Source: DAOTXR01 sp034435375
Lineage (GTDB): Bacteria > Chloroflexota > Anaerolineae > Aggregatilineales > UBA3940
Reading direction: 5' to 3'
Assembly (NCBI GenBank): GCA_034435375.1
Contig: DAOTXR010000011.1
Location: forward strand, 1-64,000
Length of the DNA: 64,000 bases
Made by a program: the position numbers and the translations under genes. Shown here piece after piece: positions 15,795 to 24,529 of the stretch (position 1 is the stretch's first letter; every line of letters starts with the position of its first letter). Below the pieces are notes generated by a model that was given only the letters and a program-made list of their open reading frames with translations, made no database searches and was not told the DNA's origin.

Positions 15795-16772
15795 TCAGCG
15801 CCTGCTCCCATGCGATGTCGCGGGCGGCTGTGTTACGCCCAACGTCTCACGAACGAGGTAGATCGGACGATCCTTGACCTCGTCATAGATGCGTCCCAGG
15901 TACTCACCGATGATGCCCAGGCTGATCAGTTGCACACTGCCTAGAAACAGCACCATCACCAGCGTGGTGGCTTGCCCTTCAAGGGGGTGTGCTCCAGTAA
16001 AGATGCGCAGATAGATCACGAGCAGGATGGCCAACACGCTCAGCGCCGCGATCCCAAATCCCAGATACGTTGCGATCTGCAGAGGGACGTATGAGAAACC
16101 GGTGATACCATCCCAGGCCAAGCGCAGCATCTTGCGCAACGGATATTTCGTCGCGCCGGAGTAGCGTTGATGGCGGACGTACTCGACGCCGCTCTGCCGG
16201 AAGCCCACCCAGCTCACCATGCCTCGCACAAATCGGTGATGCTCTCGCATCGACAAGACGGCATCCACGACCCGCCGGTCCATCAAGCGAAAATCACCTG
16301 TGTCCAGCGGTAGCTTGATGTCAGTAATGCGATACAACAGGCGGTAGAACAGCGACGCCGAGGCACGCTTGAACCAGCTCTCGCCCTCCCGTTTGGCTCG
16401 GACCGCATACACAACCTCGTATCCTTCCCGCCATTTGGCGATCAGGTCCAAAATCACTTCGGGGGGGTCCTGTAGATCAGCATCGATCAGAATCACGGCC
16501 TGCCCGACAGCGTAATCCATACCGGCGGTCACAGCGATCCCGTGGCCAAAATTACGAGCAAACTGGACCACCCGGACATGCTCAGGGTCTTCCTCATAGA
16601 GCGCCCGCATCAGGTCCGGCGACTCGTCGGTGCTCCCATCATCGACCATCACCAGCTCCCACGGCTCGCCTGTGCGGTCCATGACCTCGCTGACGCGACG
16701 GTGCAGCTCGCGGATGTTCCCCGCCTCGTTGTATATGGGCGTGACAATTGAAAAGACCGGTTGGTGTGTCAT
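15795..16772 (-). CDS. Family 2 glycosyltransferase (GtrB/DPM1-like)
   Basis: 325 residues. The N-terminal GT-A domain has SIVTPIYNEAGNI, MVDDGSTDES and the metal-binding IDADLQDPPE, followed by the acceptor helix region RFVRGMVSWVG. Two C-terminal membrane segments are present (about 232-258 and 272-296). These enzymes move a sugar from a nucleotide donor to polyprenyl phosphate at the inner face of the membrane, for later use in glycan or protein glycosylation. The ribosome site is weak. Confidence 0.85.
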   Translation of the reverse strand: MTHQPVFSIVTPIYNEAGNIRELHRRVSEVMDRTGEPWELVMVDDGSTDESPDLMRALYEEDPEHVRVVQFARNFGHGIAVTAGMDYAVGQAVILIDADLQDPPEVILDLIAKWREGYEVVYAVRAKREGESWFKRASASLFYRLLYRITDIKLPLDTGDFRLMDRRVVDAVLSMREHHRFVRGMVSWVGFRQSGVEYVRHQRYSGATKYPLRKMLRLAWDGITGFSYVPLQIATYLGFGIAALSVLAILLVIYLRIFTGAHPLEGQATTLVMVLFLGSVQLISLGIIGEYLGRIYDEVKDRPIYLVRETLGVTQPPATSHGSRR

Positions 16773-16826
16773 CCTGTGTGCAGCTTGTCTGACGCTGAGA
16801 GTTGATCAGTGCCCTATTGTACCCTC

Positions 16827-18089
16827 TTACGCCCCAAAAATCTCACTCACCACGCGGGCCACGTCCTCCAGATGCGGGGCAATCCTGGGAGCCTGCGGGA
16901 CGGCTTTACGGGCCGAGGCAATATCTTTGAGGCCACTGCCGGTGCTCAATACGACGATTCGCTCCTCGGCAGTGAACAAGCCCGCCTGGGCAGCTTTAAG
17001 CAGCCCAGCATAGGCTGCCGAGGCTGCTGGCTCGGCAAACACGCCTGTGGCGCGAGCCAGCAGCGGGATTGCGTGCAGGATTTCCTCGTCATTCACGGTA
17101 AGATAGACTCCGCCAGTTTCCTGGACAGCGCGCATGGCCTTCACGCGGTCGCGGGGCAGCCCTGCCGAAATGCTATCGGCTACCGTGTGCGCCTCAATGG
17201 GGGTCATATGGGCCGGGTTGATCCCATCCTGCCAGGCTCTGTACATGGCTGCTGAGCCTTCCGCCTGCACTCCGATCAGGCGGGGCACGTGTTGAATCCA
17301 GCCAAGCGCCCGCAGGTCCTTGAGTCCCTTGTGCACCCCACTGATGATGTTTCCGTCGCCTACGCTGACCACGATTGTATCCGGTGCGGTGAACTTCCCT
17401 GGCTGCCCAGCCAACTGCTCGCAGATTTCGTATGAGACGGTCTTTTTGCCTTCGGCAGTATAGGGGTTGTAGCCCGTGTTGCGGCAGTACCAGCCATACT
17501 CGTCGGAGACCCTCACACATAGGTCGAAAGCATCATCATAGGTGCCTTCAACGAGCAACACATGCGCCCCATACACCAGAAGCTGCGCGATCTTGGCCTC
17601 TGGCGCGCTGGCTGGGACGAAGATCACGGTGGGCATATGGACACTCGCTGCCAATCCTGCCAGTGCTGCCGCTGCGTTGCCAGTGCTAGCCGTCGTCACC
17701 AGGCCGCGACGTTCAGCCTGGGCTTTGGCTACGATCAGCGCGCTGGCGCGGTCTTTTAGCGATGCAGTGGGGTTGCGCCCATCATCTTTGATCCACACCT
17801 CGCCCACGCCGATCTGCCGAGCAATGTTGTTGGCTTGATACAGGGGCGTGTCGCCAACGAGCAGCGGCGGCACCTGAGCATCATAGGGTAGGGGCAGCAG
17901 CGCTTTGTACCGCCAGATACCTCTCCCTTCTAGCAGACTCTCATCTTGCACACGCCGTGCGATCTGGTCGTAATCATACTGCACGTCGAGGTTGCCGTTG
18001 CTGCCGTGCTTGGGGCACACATACTCAACCTCGCCAGGAGCATAAACAGCGCCACACAAGGTGCACTCGAGTCCAATGACATGATTCAT
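16827..18089 (-). CDS. thrC: Threonine synthase
   Basis: 420 residues. An N-terminal zinc ribbon (CTLCG..YVCPKHG) precedes a fold type II PLP domain. The PLP lysine is in NPTASLKDRASALI, and STGNAAAALAGLAA and VSVGDGNIISGVHKGLKDL bind substrate and the PLP phosphate. Makes threonine from O-phosphohomoserine. The zinc-ribbon class is common in archaea and Chloroflexota. It starts 118 bases after the last ABC-permease gene; two hairpins lie between. Confidence 0.88.
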   Translation of the reverse strand: MNHVIGLECTLCGAVYAPGEVEYVCPKHGSNGNLDVQYDYDQIARRVQDESLLEGRGIWRYKALLPLPYDAQVPPLLVGDTPLYQANNIARQIGVGEVWIKDDGRNPTASLKDRASALIVAKAQAERRGLVTTASTGNAAAALAGLAASVHMPTVIFVPASAPEAKIAQLLVYGAHVLLVEGTYDDAFDLCVRVSDEYGWYCRNTGYNPYTAEGKKTVSYEICEQLAGQPGKFTAPDTIVVSVGDGNIISGVHKGLKDLRALGWIQHVPRLIGVQAEGSAAMYRAWQDGINPAHMTPIEAHTVADSISAGLPRDRVKAMRAVQETGGVYLTVNDEEILHAIPLLARATGVFAEPAASAAYAGLLKAAQAGLFTAEERIVVLSTGSGLKDIASARKAVPQAPRIAPHLEDVARVVSEIFGA

Positions 18090-18115
18090 CTAGGCCTCAA
18101 TTTGGCTGTTTTTTA

Positions 18116-18174
18116 GAGGTTGTCTGCCATGCCCAGAGCATCTGCCGACAACCTCAGCCGGGAATTACATCCCG
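18116..18174 (-). other. Two adjacent hairpins between the ABC operon and thrC
   Basis: GAGGTTGTC (18116-18124) pairs perfectly with GACAACCTC (18147-18155). Next to it CGGGA (18159-18163) pairs with TCCCG (18170-18174). On the minus strand no T run follows, so they are not classical terminators. They could stabilise the transporter mRNA end or form part of the thrC leader. Confidence 0.45.
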
Positions 18175-18207
18175 AATGAGCCAGACCGGTAAAGGAACAC
18201 GCGAACC

Positions 18208-19176
18208 CTACAACCCACGCTCACCACGCACATAGGGCAGACCTAGCGCAGCAGGCGCACCTAGACGTTTGCGTAACGCCTCGCGAGAGCCGATCACCAG
18301 CACCACAATGGTGAACAGATAGGGCACCATCTGCAGGAAGAAGCCCAGGTAGGGATTAAAGAAGAAGGGATTGCTGAACCCCAGCAGCGTTGTCGGACCT
18401 TGCAGGTCCAAGATCAGACGTCGCAGCGCACCGAACAAAAACGACCCCAACGCCGCCCGCAGAGGATTCCACTGAGCGAAGATCACCAGGCCGATGGCAA
18501 TCCAGCCCAACCCAGCGGTCGTCTTCTCGCTGAACCAGCCCGGTGAGATCGCCAGACTGAGCGTCGCCCCAGCCAGTCCGCACAACATCCCCCCCACGAC
18601 GACATACAGGTAACGCAGCCCATAAACATTGATGCCCAATGCATCGGCAGCCGCAGGATACTCTCCGACGGCACGCAGGTGCAGCCCGGGCCGGGTGTGG
18701 TTGATGTAATACCACACTGCCGGAATGAGCAGGTAACCCAGGTACGTGAGAATTGACTGCCGTGTAAAGAAGATCGGCCCGATGATGGGCAAGGCTGAAA
18801 GCAAAGGGATGTCGAACGCCGGGAGCAACGAAATTGCCCCTGCATCGCTCAGCCCCTCGCCCAGCACCAAGCTGACACCCGTCCCCAAGAAAGTCAGCGA
18901 CAAGCCGCTCACCACCTGATCGGCTCGCAAGTGGATGGTAACCATGCCGTGGAGTACGGAGAGCAACCCACCAGCCAACATGGCCACGATCAGTGCCAGC
19001 CAAGGATTGCCAGTGTCCACCGCCACACTGAAGGCCGTCATAGCCCCGATCAGCATCATCCCTTCGACGCCCAGGTTGAGCACTCCCGATCGTTCCGTGA
19101 TCAGCTCGCCCAGTGTCGCGTACAACAGCACCGTGCCGGTGGCAACACCCGCCTGCAACACAATAATGAGATCCAT
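18208..19176 (-). CDS. Nucleoside ABC transporter, permease 2 (YufQ/NupQ-like)
   Basis: 322 residues with about 8-9 membrane segments of the BPD_transp_2 family. It has GELITERSGVLNLGVEGMMLIGA near the start, typical of nucleoside/simple-sugar importers. The second subunit of the membrane channel, it starts 3 bases after the stop of permease 1 with GGAGGC as ribosome site. Substrate is inferred from the BMP-type binding protein and the purine genes: nucleosides or nucleobases. Confidence 0.88.
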   Translation of the reverse strand: MDLIIVLQAGVATGTVLLYATLGELITERSGVLNLGVEGMMLIGAMTAFSVAVDTGNPWLALIVAMLAGGLLSVLHGMVTIHLRADQVVSGLSLTFLGTGVSLVLGEGLSDAGAISLLPAFDIPLLSALPIIGPIFFTRQSILTYLGYLLIPAVWYYINHTRPGLHLRAVGEYPAAADALGINVYGLRYLYVVVGGMLCGLAGATLSLAISPGWFSEKTTAGLGWIAIGLVIFAQWNPLRAALGSFLFGALRRLILDLQGPTTLLGFSNPFFFNPYLGFFLQMVPYLFTIVVLVIGSREALRKRLGAPAALGLPYVRGERGL

Positions 19177-19179
19177 GGC

Positions 19180-20307
19180 CTATGCCTCCAGCCTGCGGAT
19201 GATGAGCCGGTAGCGCACCAGTACCTCGCTGCTGATGATGCAGAACAGGATGATGCCCTGCAACATGGTCGGAATGCCCGACGGTTGAATCTCGCGTCCG
19301 GCCAGGATCAGGCCGCCGAACAGGATCGAGACAAGCACCACTGCAAAAGGGTTCAGCTTGGCCAGCCAGGCAATGATGATGCCGGTGAAACCGTACCCCG
19401 GTGAGATACGCTCCTGGAAACGGTGCACCACTCCTGCAATTTCAGCCATACCAGCCAGTCCGGCCAACCCTCCCGAAAGCATCATGACCAGCACAGTATT
19501 GCGCACAATGGGCAGCCCAGCGTACTGGGCCGCCTTGGGATTGTCACCGATCAGTCGGATTTCGTAGCCCCACTGACTGCGATACAGGATGAACCACACG
19601 ACAACCACCATCACCAGGCTAAAGATCATCCCTGCATGCAGCGTCAGCCCAGAGAAAAAGGGCACCTGTTTGGCAAAGTCTGACAGACGCGGCAGCCAGG
19701 CGCTCCTGGGGAAGGTTGGTGACATCTGAAAGCCGCTCTCATTCCAGTGTGCAAAGATCCAATAGTTGTTCCACGACAGGGCTACATAGTTGAGCATCAA
19801 CGTGGTGATGATCTCATTCACGTTGAGCCTGGCTTTCAGGTAGCCGGGCACGAATCCCCACAATGCTCCCGCCACGAACCCACCCAACATCATCGTAGGC
19901 AGCATGATCCAGGGTGAGGTCTCCGGTGGAAGCAGAGGCAGCAGCACCACAGCGCTCGCCCCGAACGCTCCGATGTACAATTGGCCCTCAGCACCGATGT
20001 TCCACAGCCGCATCCGGAAGGCCAACGAACACGCCAGACCGATCAGAATGAGTGGTGAGGCTTTGACTAACGTGTCGTTGAAGACCCCCACGCTGCCGAA
20101 GGCAGCCTTAAAGATGTGCTGGTAGGATCGGACGGGGTCGCCGCCAGACAGCCACAGGATCACCCCACCGATCAACAGCGCCACGATCACCGCGCCCACC
20201 GAAGTCACGACTGGCAGCCAGCCGGGGGTATCCATTCGCTGCTCTAGGCCCATTGTGAAGGGTAACTGTAGCCTGCGCCGGGAGGGAGAAGACTCCGATG
20301 TAGTCAT
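19180..20307 (-). CDS. Nucleoside ABC transporter, permease 1 (YufP/NupP-like)
   Basis: 375 residues with about 10 membrane segments. LWNIGAEGQLYIGA is the loop that meets the ATPase in this family; GYLKARLNVNEIITTLMLNYVALSWNNYW and SPGYGFTGIIIAWLAKLNPFAVV are also diagnostic. It forms the channel with the permease encoded directly downstream. GGAAAGAG is the ribosome site, and the gene begins 15 bases after the ATPase gene ends. Confidence 0.88.
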   Translation of the reverse strand: MTTSESSPSRRRLQLPFTMGLEQRMDTPGWLPVVTSVGAVIVALLIGGVILWLSGGDPVRSYQHIFKAAFGSVGVFNDTLVKASPLILIGLACSLAFRMRLWNIGAEGQLYIGAFGASAVVLLPLLPPETSPWIMLPTMMLGGFVAGALWGFVPGYLKARLNVNEIITTLMLNYVALSWNNYWIFAHWNESGFQMSPTFPRSAWLPRLSDFAKQVPFFSGLTLHAGMIFSLVMVVVVWFILYRSQWGYEIRLIGDNPKAAQYAGLPIVRNTVLVMMLSGGLAGLAGMAEIAGVVHRFQERISPGYGFTGIIIAWLAKLNPFAVVLVSILFGGLILAGREIQPSGIPTMLQGIILFCIISSEVLVRYRLIIRRLEA

Positions 20308-20322
20308 TGCCTATCTCTTTCC

Positions 20323-21843
20323 TTACAGATCAGCCTGACGGGTGCCGGTCATCAATAAGCCGATTTCCTTAGTGCTGCCGTCGTGCACCTCGCCCATGAC
20401 TTCGCCCTCGTAAAGCACATAAATCCGGTCGCTCAGGGCAATCAATTCCTCTAGTTCCTCTGAGACGAGCAGGATGGCCTTGCCAGCCTCTCGTTGAGCG
20501 AGCAGTAGGCGGCGGACATTTTCGATGGCGCCTACATCCAGCCCACGTGTGGGCTGCACAGCGATCATCAATGTGGGCCCCGCCGAGATCTCGCGGGCAA
20601 GGATCACCCGTTGCAAGTTGCCGCCCGAAAGCAGTCTCACGGGTGTCTGGACCCCTGGAGCCAAGATCTCGTACTGATCCTTGAGCTTCTCGGCCTGGCG
20701 CAGTGCTTCCACACGATCGATAGTCCATCCATGGGCGATAGGCGGCTGGCGATAGCTCTTCATGATCAGGTTTTCGGTGATGCTCAGGTTGGGGGCAGTG
20801 CCAACGTGGGTACGATCCTCGGGAATGTGCGATACACCCATGTCAATGGCCACTCGTGCGGAGCGGTTATGCACCTCCTGCCCATTGACCAACACCCGGC
20901 CCTGTGTGCAAGGACGCAGGCCAGTGATCACCTCCACCAGCTCACTCTGGCCATTCCCCGCAATCGCAGCCAGGCCCACGATCTCACCTGCACACACGTT
21001 CAGGGATACGCCACGCAATGCGGGCAAGCCCCGGTCGCTTTCTGCATATACGTCCTCGACCACCAGGACCCGCTCACCAGGCTGCTGTTGCTTCTTTTCA
21101 AGCGAGAACAGCACTTCATGCCCCACCATGAGGCGGGCAAGTTCGGCCCGATCAACCTGACCTCCGGGCAAACCGGCGGCTGTCACCTCTCCCCGCCGCA
21201 ACACGGTGATGCGGTCGGCAATTGAGGTGACCTCATGCAGCTTGTGGCTGATGAAAACAATCGACTTGCCCTCAGCCGCCATCGCTCGTAACGTTTTGAA
21301 TAACTCCTCGACCTCCTGAGGAGCCAAGACCGCAGTCGGCTCATCCATGATCAGCACGTCGGCTCCCCGGTACAGTATCTTCAGCAGCTCCACACGCTGC
21401 TGCTCGCCGACTGAAAGCTGCCATATCTTGGCCTTGGGATCCACTTTGAGGCCAAAGCGCCGCTGTAGCTCCGCAACTTGTCGTTCGTACTCTGGCAGAC
21501 GCAGCCAGAAGCGCGGCTTCTCAAGACCAAGGAGAATGTTTTCGGTGACGGTGTGAGAGGGAACCAGCATAAAATGCTGATGCACCATGCCGATGCCGGC
21601 AGCGATAGCATCGCGCGGCGAGCCAAAAAAGACCCGCCGACCCTTCACCCAGATTTCGCCCTCGTCTGGCTTGTACAGACCGGTTAGGATATTCATCAGG
21701 GTGCTTTTGCCGGCGCCATTCTCGCCCAGCAGGGCATGGATCTCGCCCAGCCGCAGGTCAAAATCGATGTGGTTGTTGGCCAAAACGCCAGGGAAACGCC
21801 GTACAATGCCTTTCATTTGTACTGCAAGGGCTGATCCCGTCAT
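20323..21843 (-). CDS. Nucleoside ABC transporter ATPase (two fused ABC domains)
   Basis: 506 residues, two ABC cassettes. The first has Walker A GENGAGKST, signature LSVGEQQRVE and Walker B VLIMDEPTAVL. The second has a degenerate Walker A (AIAGNGQSE, lacking the GKS/T lysine), signature LSGGNLQRV and Walker-B-like LMIAVQPTRGLD. One intact and one degenerate site is normal for MglA/RbsA/YufO-type sugar and nucleoside importers. It powers the two permeases encoded next. A 245-base gap with a strong hairpin separates it from the binding-protein gene. Confidence 0.9.
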   Translation of the reverse strand: MTGSALAVQMKGIVRRFPGVLANNHIDFDLRLGEIHALLGENGAGKSTLMNILTGLYKPDEGEIWVKGRRVFFGSPRDAIAAGIGMVHQHFMLVPSHTVTENILLGLEKPRFWLRLPEYERQVAELQRRFGLKVDPKAKIWQLSVGEQQRVELLKILYRGADVLIMDEPTAVLAPQEVEELFKTLRAMAAEGKSIVFISHKLHEVTSIADRITVLRRGEVTAAGLPGGQVDRAELARLMVGHEVLFSLEKKQQQPGERVLVVEDVYAESDRGLPALRGVSLNVCAGEIVGLAAIAGNGQSELVEVITGLRPCTQGRVLVNGQEVHNRSARVAIDMGVSHIPEDRTHVGTAPNLSITENLIMKSYRQPPIAHGWTIDRVEALRQAEKLKDQYEILAPGVQTPVRLLSGGNLQRVILAREISAGPTLMIAVQPTRGLDVGAIENVRRLLLAQREAGKAILLVSEELEELIALSDRIYVLYEGEVMGEVHDGSTKEIGLLMTGTRQADL

Positions 21844-22000
21844 GGCCTCCTATCCTGTCAAGCGTTTGATCGAAGACAGTTCCGGTCAAACCTGAGTTTC
21901 ATCACAAGTTCCCTCGAAACTTCATCGATGGAACGCTGAGAATTAATAGGGAGTAGCCTGCTGAGTGCATCGGTGAAGAAGGGGTTCGTGTCGTATGTTT

Positions 22001-22035
22001 GGCGAAGCCGGGTCAGGGCCGTGCCCGGCTTCGCC
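22001..22035 (-). other. Strong 12-bp hairpin between binding-protein and ATPase genes
   Basis: GGCGAAGCCGGG (22001-22012) and CCCGGCTTCGCC (22024-22035) pair perfectly around an 11-base loop. No T run follows on the minus strand. In transporter operons such stems often protect the upstream binding-protein mRNA, giving it in excess over the ATPase and permeases. Confidence 0.65.
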
Positions 22036-22088
22036 GTCAATTCAGGTCGAGGGGAGGAGAGAAGCTCTCCCTCCCGCAGCAAGTCAGA

Positions 22089-23318
22089 TTACTGTCCTAA
22101 CTCCGGCAGCTCTGCTGTGATGCCGTCAGCCCACCAGTACATACAATACTGGCACTCCAGGCCAGGGGCTCCTGGCGGGAACTGATCCAGGTCAGCTTGC
22201 TGGAAGGAGCTGCCTTCCTCGATGATCAGGTTGCCCTTGTTGTCGTAGATCGGACCGCTGAACACGTCGAAGCGGGTAAACTCACCGGCCAGCATCTGGG
22301 CCAGCAGGTCGCGCACCATCTGGACATCGGCCTCCGGCAGGCTCGCCACGCCCGGCTGTACTGTCTCGCCCTCCATGAAACCGAACAGCCCCAAGCCGCC
22401 AGAGTCAGCGTCGAAGTACTCCCAGCCGCCAACGTACTCGTCGTTCATCGAGCGCCTGACGATGTCGGCATACACCGGACCCCAGTTCCAGTAGGGCGCC
22501 GTCAGGCAGGCGTCAATCTTGCAGGAGCCGAAGTAGTCGTATGTGACACCCCACTTGCCCTTCTCAGCGGCTACGTCAGCAACTGCCGGAGTATCAGCGC
22601 CAGTGAAGACCACCTGCGCACCGGCGTCAAACAGCGAGGCGGCGGCCTCCTTCTCGATCACCGGGTCGTGCCAAGTGTTGATCCAACGCACGTCCATCGT
22701 GCATTCCGGGCAGGTAACCTTCATGCCCAGTGCAATGGCGTTGCCCAGGCGAATCTCCTCTGGGATGGGGAAGGTAGCCATGTAGCCCAGTTTGGGATTG
22801 CCATCTTCCCGCGCTCTTGCACCGGCCAACATACCTGCCAGGTACTTCATGTCCTCCATAGCACCGAACAGGTTGCCGAAGTTCTCACCATTCGCCTTGT
22901 AACCTGAGATGTGGACGAAATCGATGTCGGGGAATTCGCCTGCCACAGTCTCGGTCGGATCCATGTAGCCAAACGAGGTCGTGATGATCAGATCAAAGCC
23001 CTTGCGCGCCAGCGAGCGGATCACCTGCTCACTATCCGCGCCCTCAGCCACCAACTCGACGTAAGCCGTGTGCACACCTTCAACGTTGTCCTGCACATAC
23101 TGACGGCCAACGTCGTGCGCCTGGGTCCAGCCGCCATCGTCATGGGGGCCAATGTAGACGAAGGCCACGTTGAACTTGCCTTCTTCAATGTCGGGGATCT
23201 GGTACCCAGCCACCTCCTCCGGCGTGGCGGCCTCCTCGCCTGCCGCGGTTACGCAGGCCGCCATGAGCATGGCAGCGATCACAAGCACGACAAGCAGCGG
23301 TACACGTTTGGTTGACAT
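22089..23318 (-). CDS. BMP-family (PnrA-like) nucleoside-binding lipoprotein
   Basis: 409 residues. A signal peptide ends in the lipobox LMAAC. The periplasmic-binding fold begins FNVAFVYIGPHDDGGWTQAHDVGRQYV, the BMP family start that contacts the base, followed by GFDLIITTSFGYMDPTETVAGEFPDIDFVHI and GADTPAVADVAAEKGKWGVTYDY. It captures nucleosides for the ABC transporter encoded downstream. ATG at 23318 has AGGAGAGG upstream; the longer frame to 23384 has no support. A Cys pair (GSCKIDACL) and CQYC near the end are unusual and might form disulfides. Confidence 0.88.
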   Translation of the reverse strand: MSTKRVPLLVVLVIAAMLMAACVTAAGEEAATPEEVAGYQIPDIEEGKFNVAFVYIGPHDDGGWTQAHDVGRQYVQDNVEGVHTAYVELVAEGADSEQVIRSLARKGFDLIITTSFGYMDPTETVAGEFPDIDFVHISGYKANGENFGNLFGAMEDMKYLAGMLAGARAREDGNPKLGYMATFPIPEEIRLGNAIALGMKVTCPECTMDVRWINTWHDPVIEKEAAASLFDAGAQVVFTGADTPAVADVAAEKGKWGVTYDYFGSCKIDACLTAPYWNWGPVYADIVRRSMNDEYVGGWEYFDADSGGLGLFGFMEGETVQPGVASLPEADVQMVRDLLAQMLAGEFTRFDVFSGPIYDNKGNLIIEEGSSFQQADLDQFPPGAPGLECQYCMYWWADGITAELPELGQ

Positions 23319-23475
23319 AGCCTCTCCTTTTCTCCTCTGGGCACTGACTTGGTGGGTGAGCAGGCAGAAAAGCGGAAAGTCCATTCTTTCTCCCTATCCC
23401 ACCCCTAGACCGACTTTACCGCACGCTGGCCCGCCGACAGGTTGCCACTCCCACCTGTAAGCGGGCTTCTCTTAA

Positions 23476-23506
23476 GGTTTGTCCGCAAACACACTGCGGA
23501 CAAATC
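23476..23506 (-). other. 10-bp hairpin between carbamate kinase and BMP genes
   Basis: TTTGTCCGCA (23478-23487) and TGCGGACAAA (23495-23504) pair perfectly around AACACAC. It begins right after the carbamate kinase stop on the minus strand and lacks a T run. It may end or stabilise the catabolic transcript before the transporter genes. Confidence 0.5.
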
Positions 23507-23514
23507 CCCAGAGC

Positions 23515-24468
23515 CTACCCATGCGTGATCCACGTTCCAGTTTCACCGGCCAGGGCGCGAGCAATATTCTCAGGGTTAGTGATCAGAGCTTGCTCCCCAC
23601 CACTTTCCAGGAACGAGATCACCGCCTCTATTTTAGGCTTCATGCTGCCTTCGGCAAAGTGACCTTCGTCCAAATAGCGACGAGCCTCATCAACTGTCAT
23701 CCGGTTGAGCCACTGCTGGTTCGGCTTGTTGAAATTGATGGCGACCTTCTCCACAGCAGTCGAGATCACAAACAAGTCGGCATGGATGCCGTTGGCCAGC
23801 AGCGCCGTACCCCGATCCTTGTCGATCACGGCGTAGGAACCCCGCAGGTCTCCTTCCTCCGTCTCAATGACGGGGATGCCGCCGCCACCCACCGCCACAA
23901 CGATGAAACCCTGGTCGAGCAGGGCTTTGATCGCGTCCAGTTCGATAATTCGGATGGGAATCGGTGATGCAATGACGCGCCGCAACCCCCGACCCGCATC
24001 GTCGATTACCGTCCAGCCCTCCTGACGGAAATGCTCGGCAAGGTCTTCGGTCAGGTACCCGCCAATGGGCTTGGTCGGGTGCTGAAAGGCTGGATCGTTT
24101 CTATCAACCAGCACCTGGGTTACAAGCGAAACGATCTGCCGATTGATGTTACGTCTCTTGAACTCGTTTATCAGCGACTGTTGGAGCATGTACCCAATGG
24201 ATCCCTGCGTGTCTGCTCCAATGATGTCAAGCGGAACGGTGTGCACCTCCTTGGCAGCCAGTTCTGAACGACGCAGGATGAAGCCGACCTGCGGCCCATT
24301 GCCATGCGTGATCACGATGTCCCACCCTTGCTCGACCATGGTTGCCAGATGGGAGCACGTCTCATGCACTGCCTCCCACTGATAGCGCATTTCGGCCTTG
24401 TCTTTGGCTTTGATCAGCGAGTTGCCGCCGATGGCGACGGCTGCCAGTTTACGCTTTGCCTTGCTCAT
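23515..24468 (-). CDS. Carbamate kinase
   Basis: 317 residues, family length. Motifs: VAIGGNSLI at the start (phosphate binding), THGNGPQVGFILRRSEL, and the nucleotide-side VAVGGGGIPVIE..YAVIDKDRGTALLA. Catalyses carbamoyl phosphate + ADP to ATP + carbamate. Next to a YgeW-like carbamoyltransferase and no carbamoyl-phosphate synthase, it most likely makes ATP at the end of purine-ring breakdown, as in arginine-deiminase or allantoin pathways. ATG follows GAGGAAAGA. Confidence 0.9.
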   Translation of the reverse strand: MSKAKRKLAAVAIGGNSLIKAKDKAEMRYQWEAVHETCSHLATMVEQGWDIVITHGNGPQVGFILRRSELAAKEVHTVPLDIIGADTQGSIGYMLQQSLINEFKRRNINRQIVSLVTQVLVDRNDPAFQHPTKPIGGYLTEDLAEHFRQEGWTVIDDAGRGLRRVIASPIPIRIIELDAIKALLDQGFIVVAVGGGGIPVIETEEGDLRGSYAVIDKDRGTALLANGIHADLFVISTAVEKVAINFNKPNQQWLNRMTVDEARRYLDEGHFAEGSMKPKIEAVISFLESGGEQALITNPENIARALAGETGTWITHG

Positions 24469-24529
24469 TCTTTCCTCAAGATGATGTGTATTGTTCTGAC
24501 TCTGCGTCTAGGGAATGGGGATGAGATTT

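Noticed and set aside
18090..18207. A riboswitch in the thrC leader
   Set aside because: The hairpins do not show the conserved cores of purine, SAM, lysine or T-box leaders that I can recall, so I list only hairpins.
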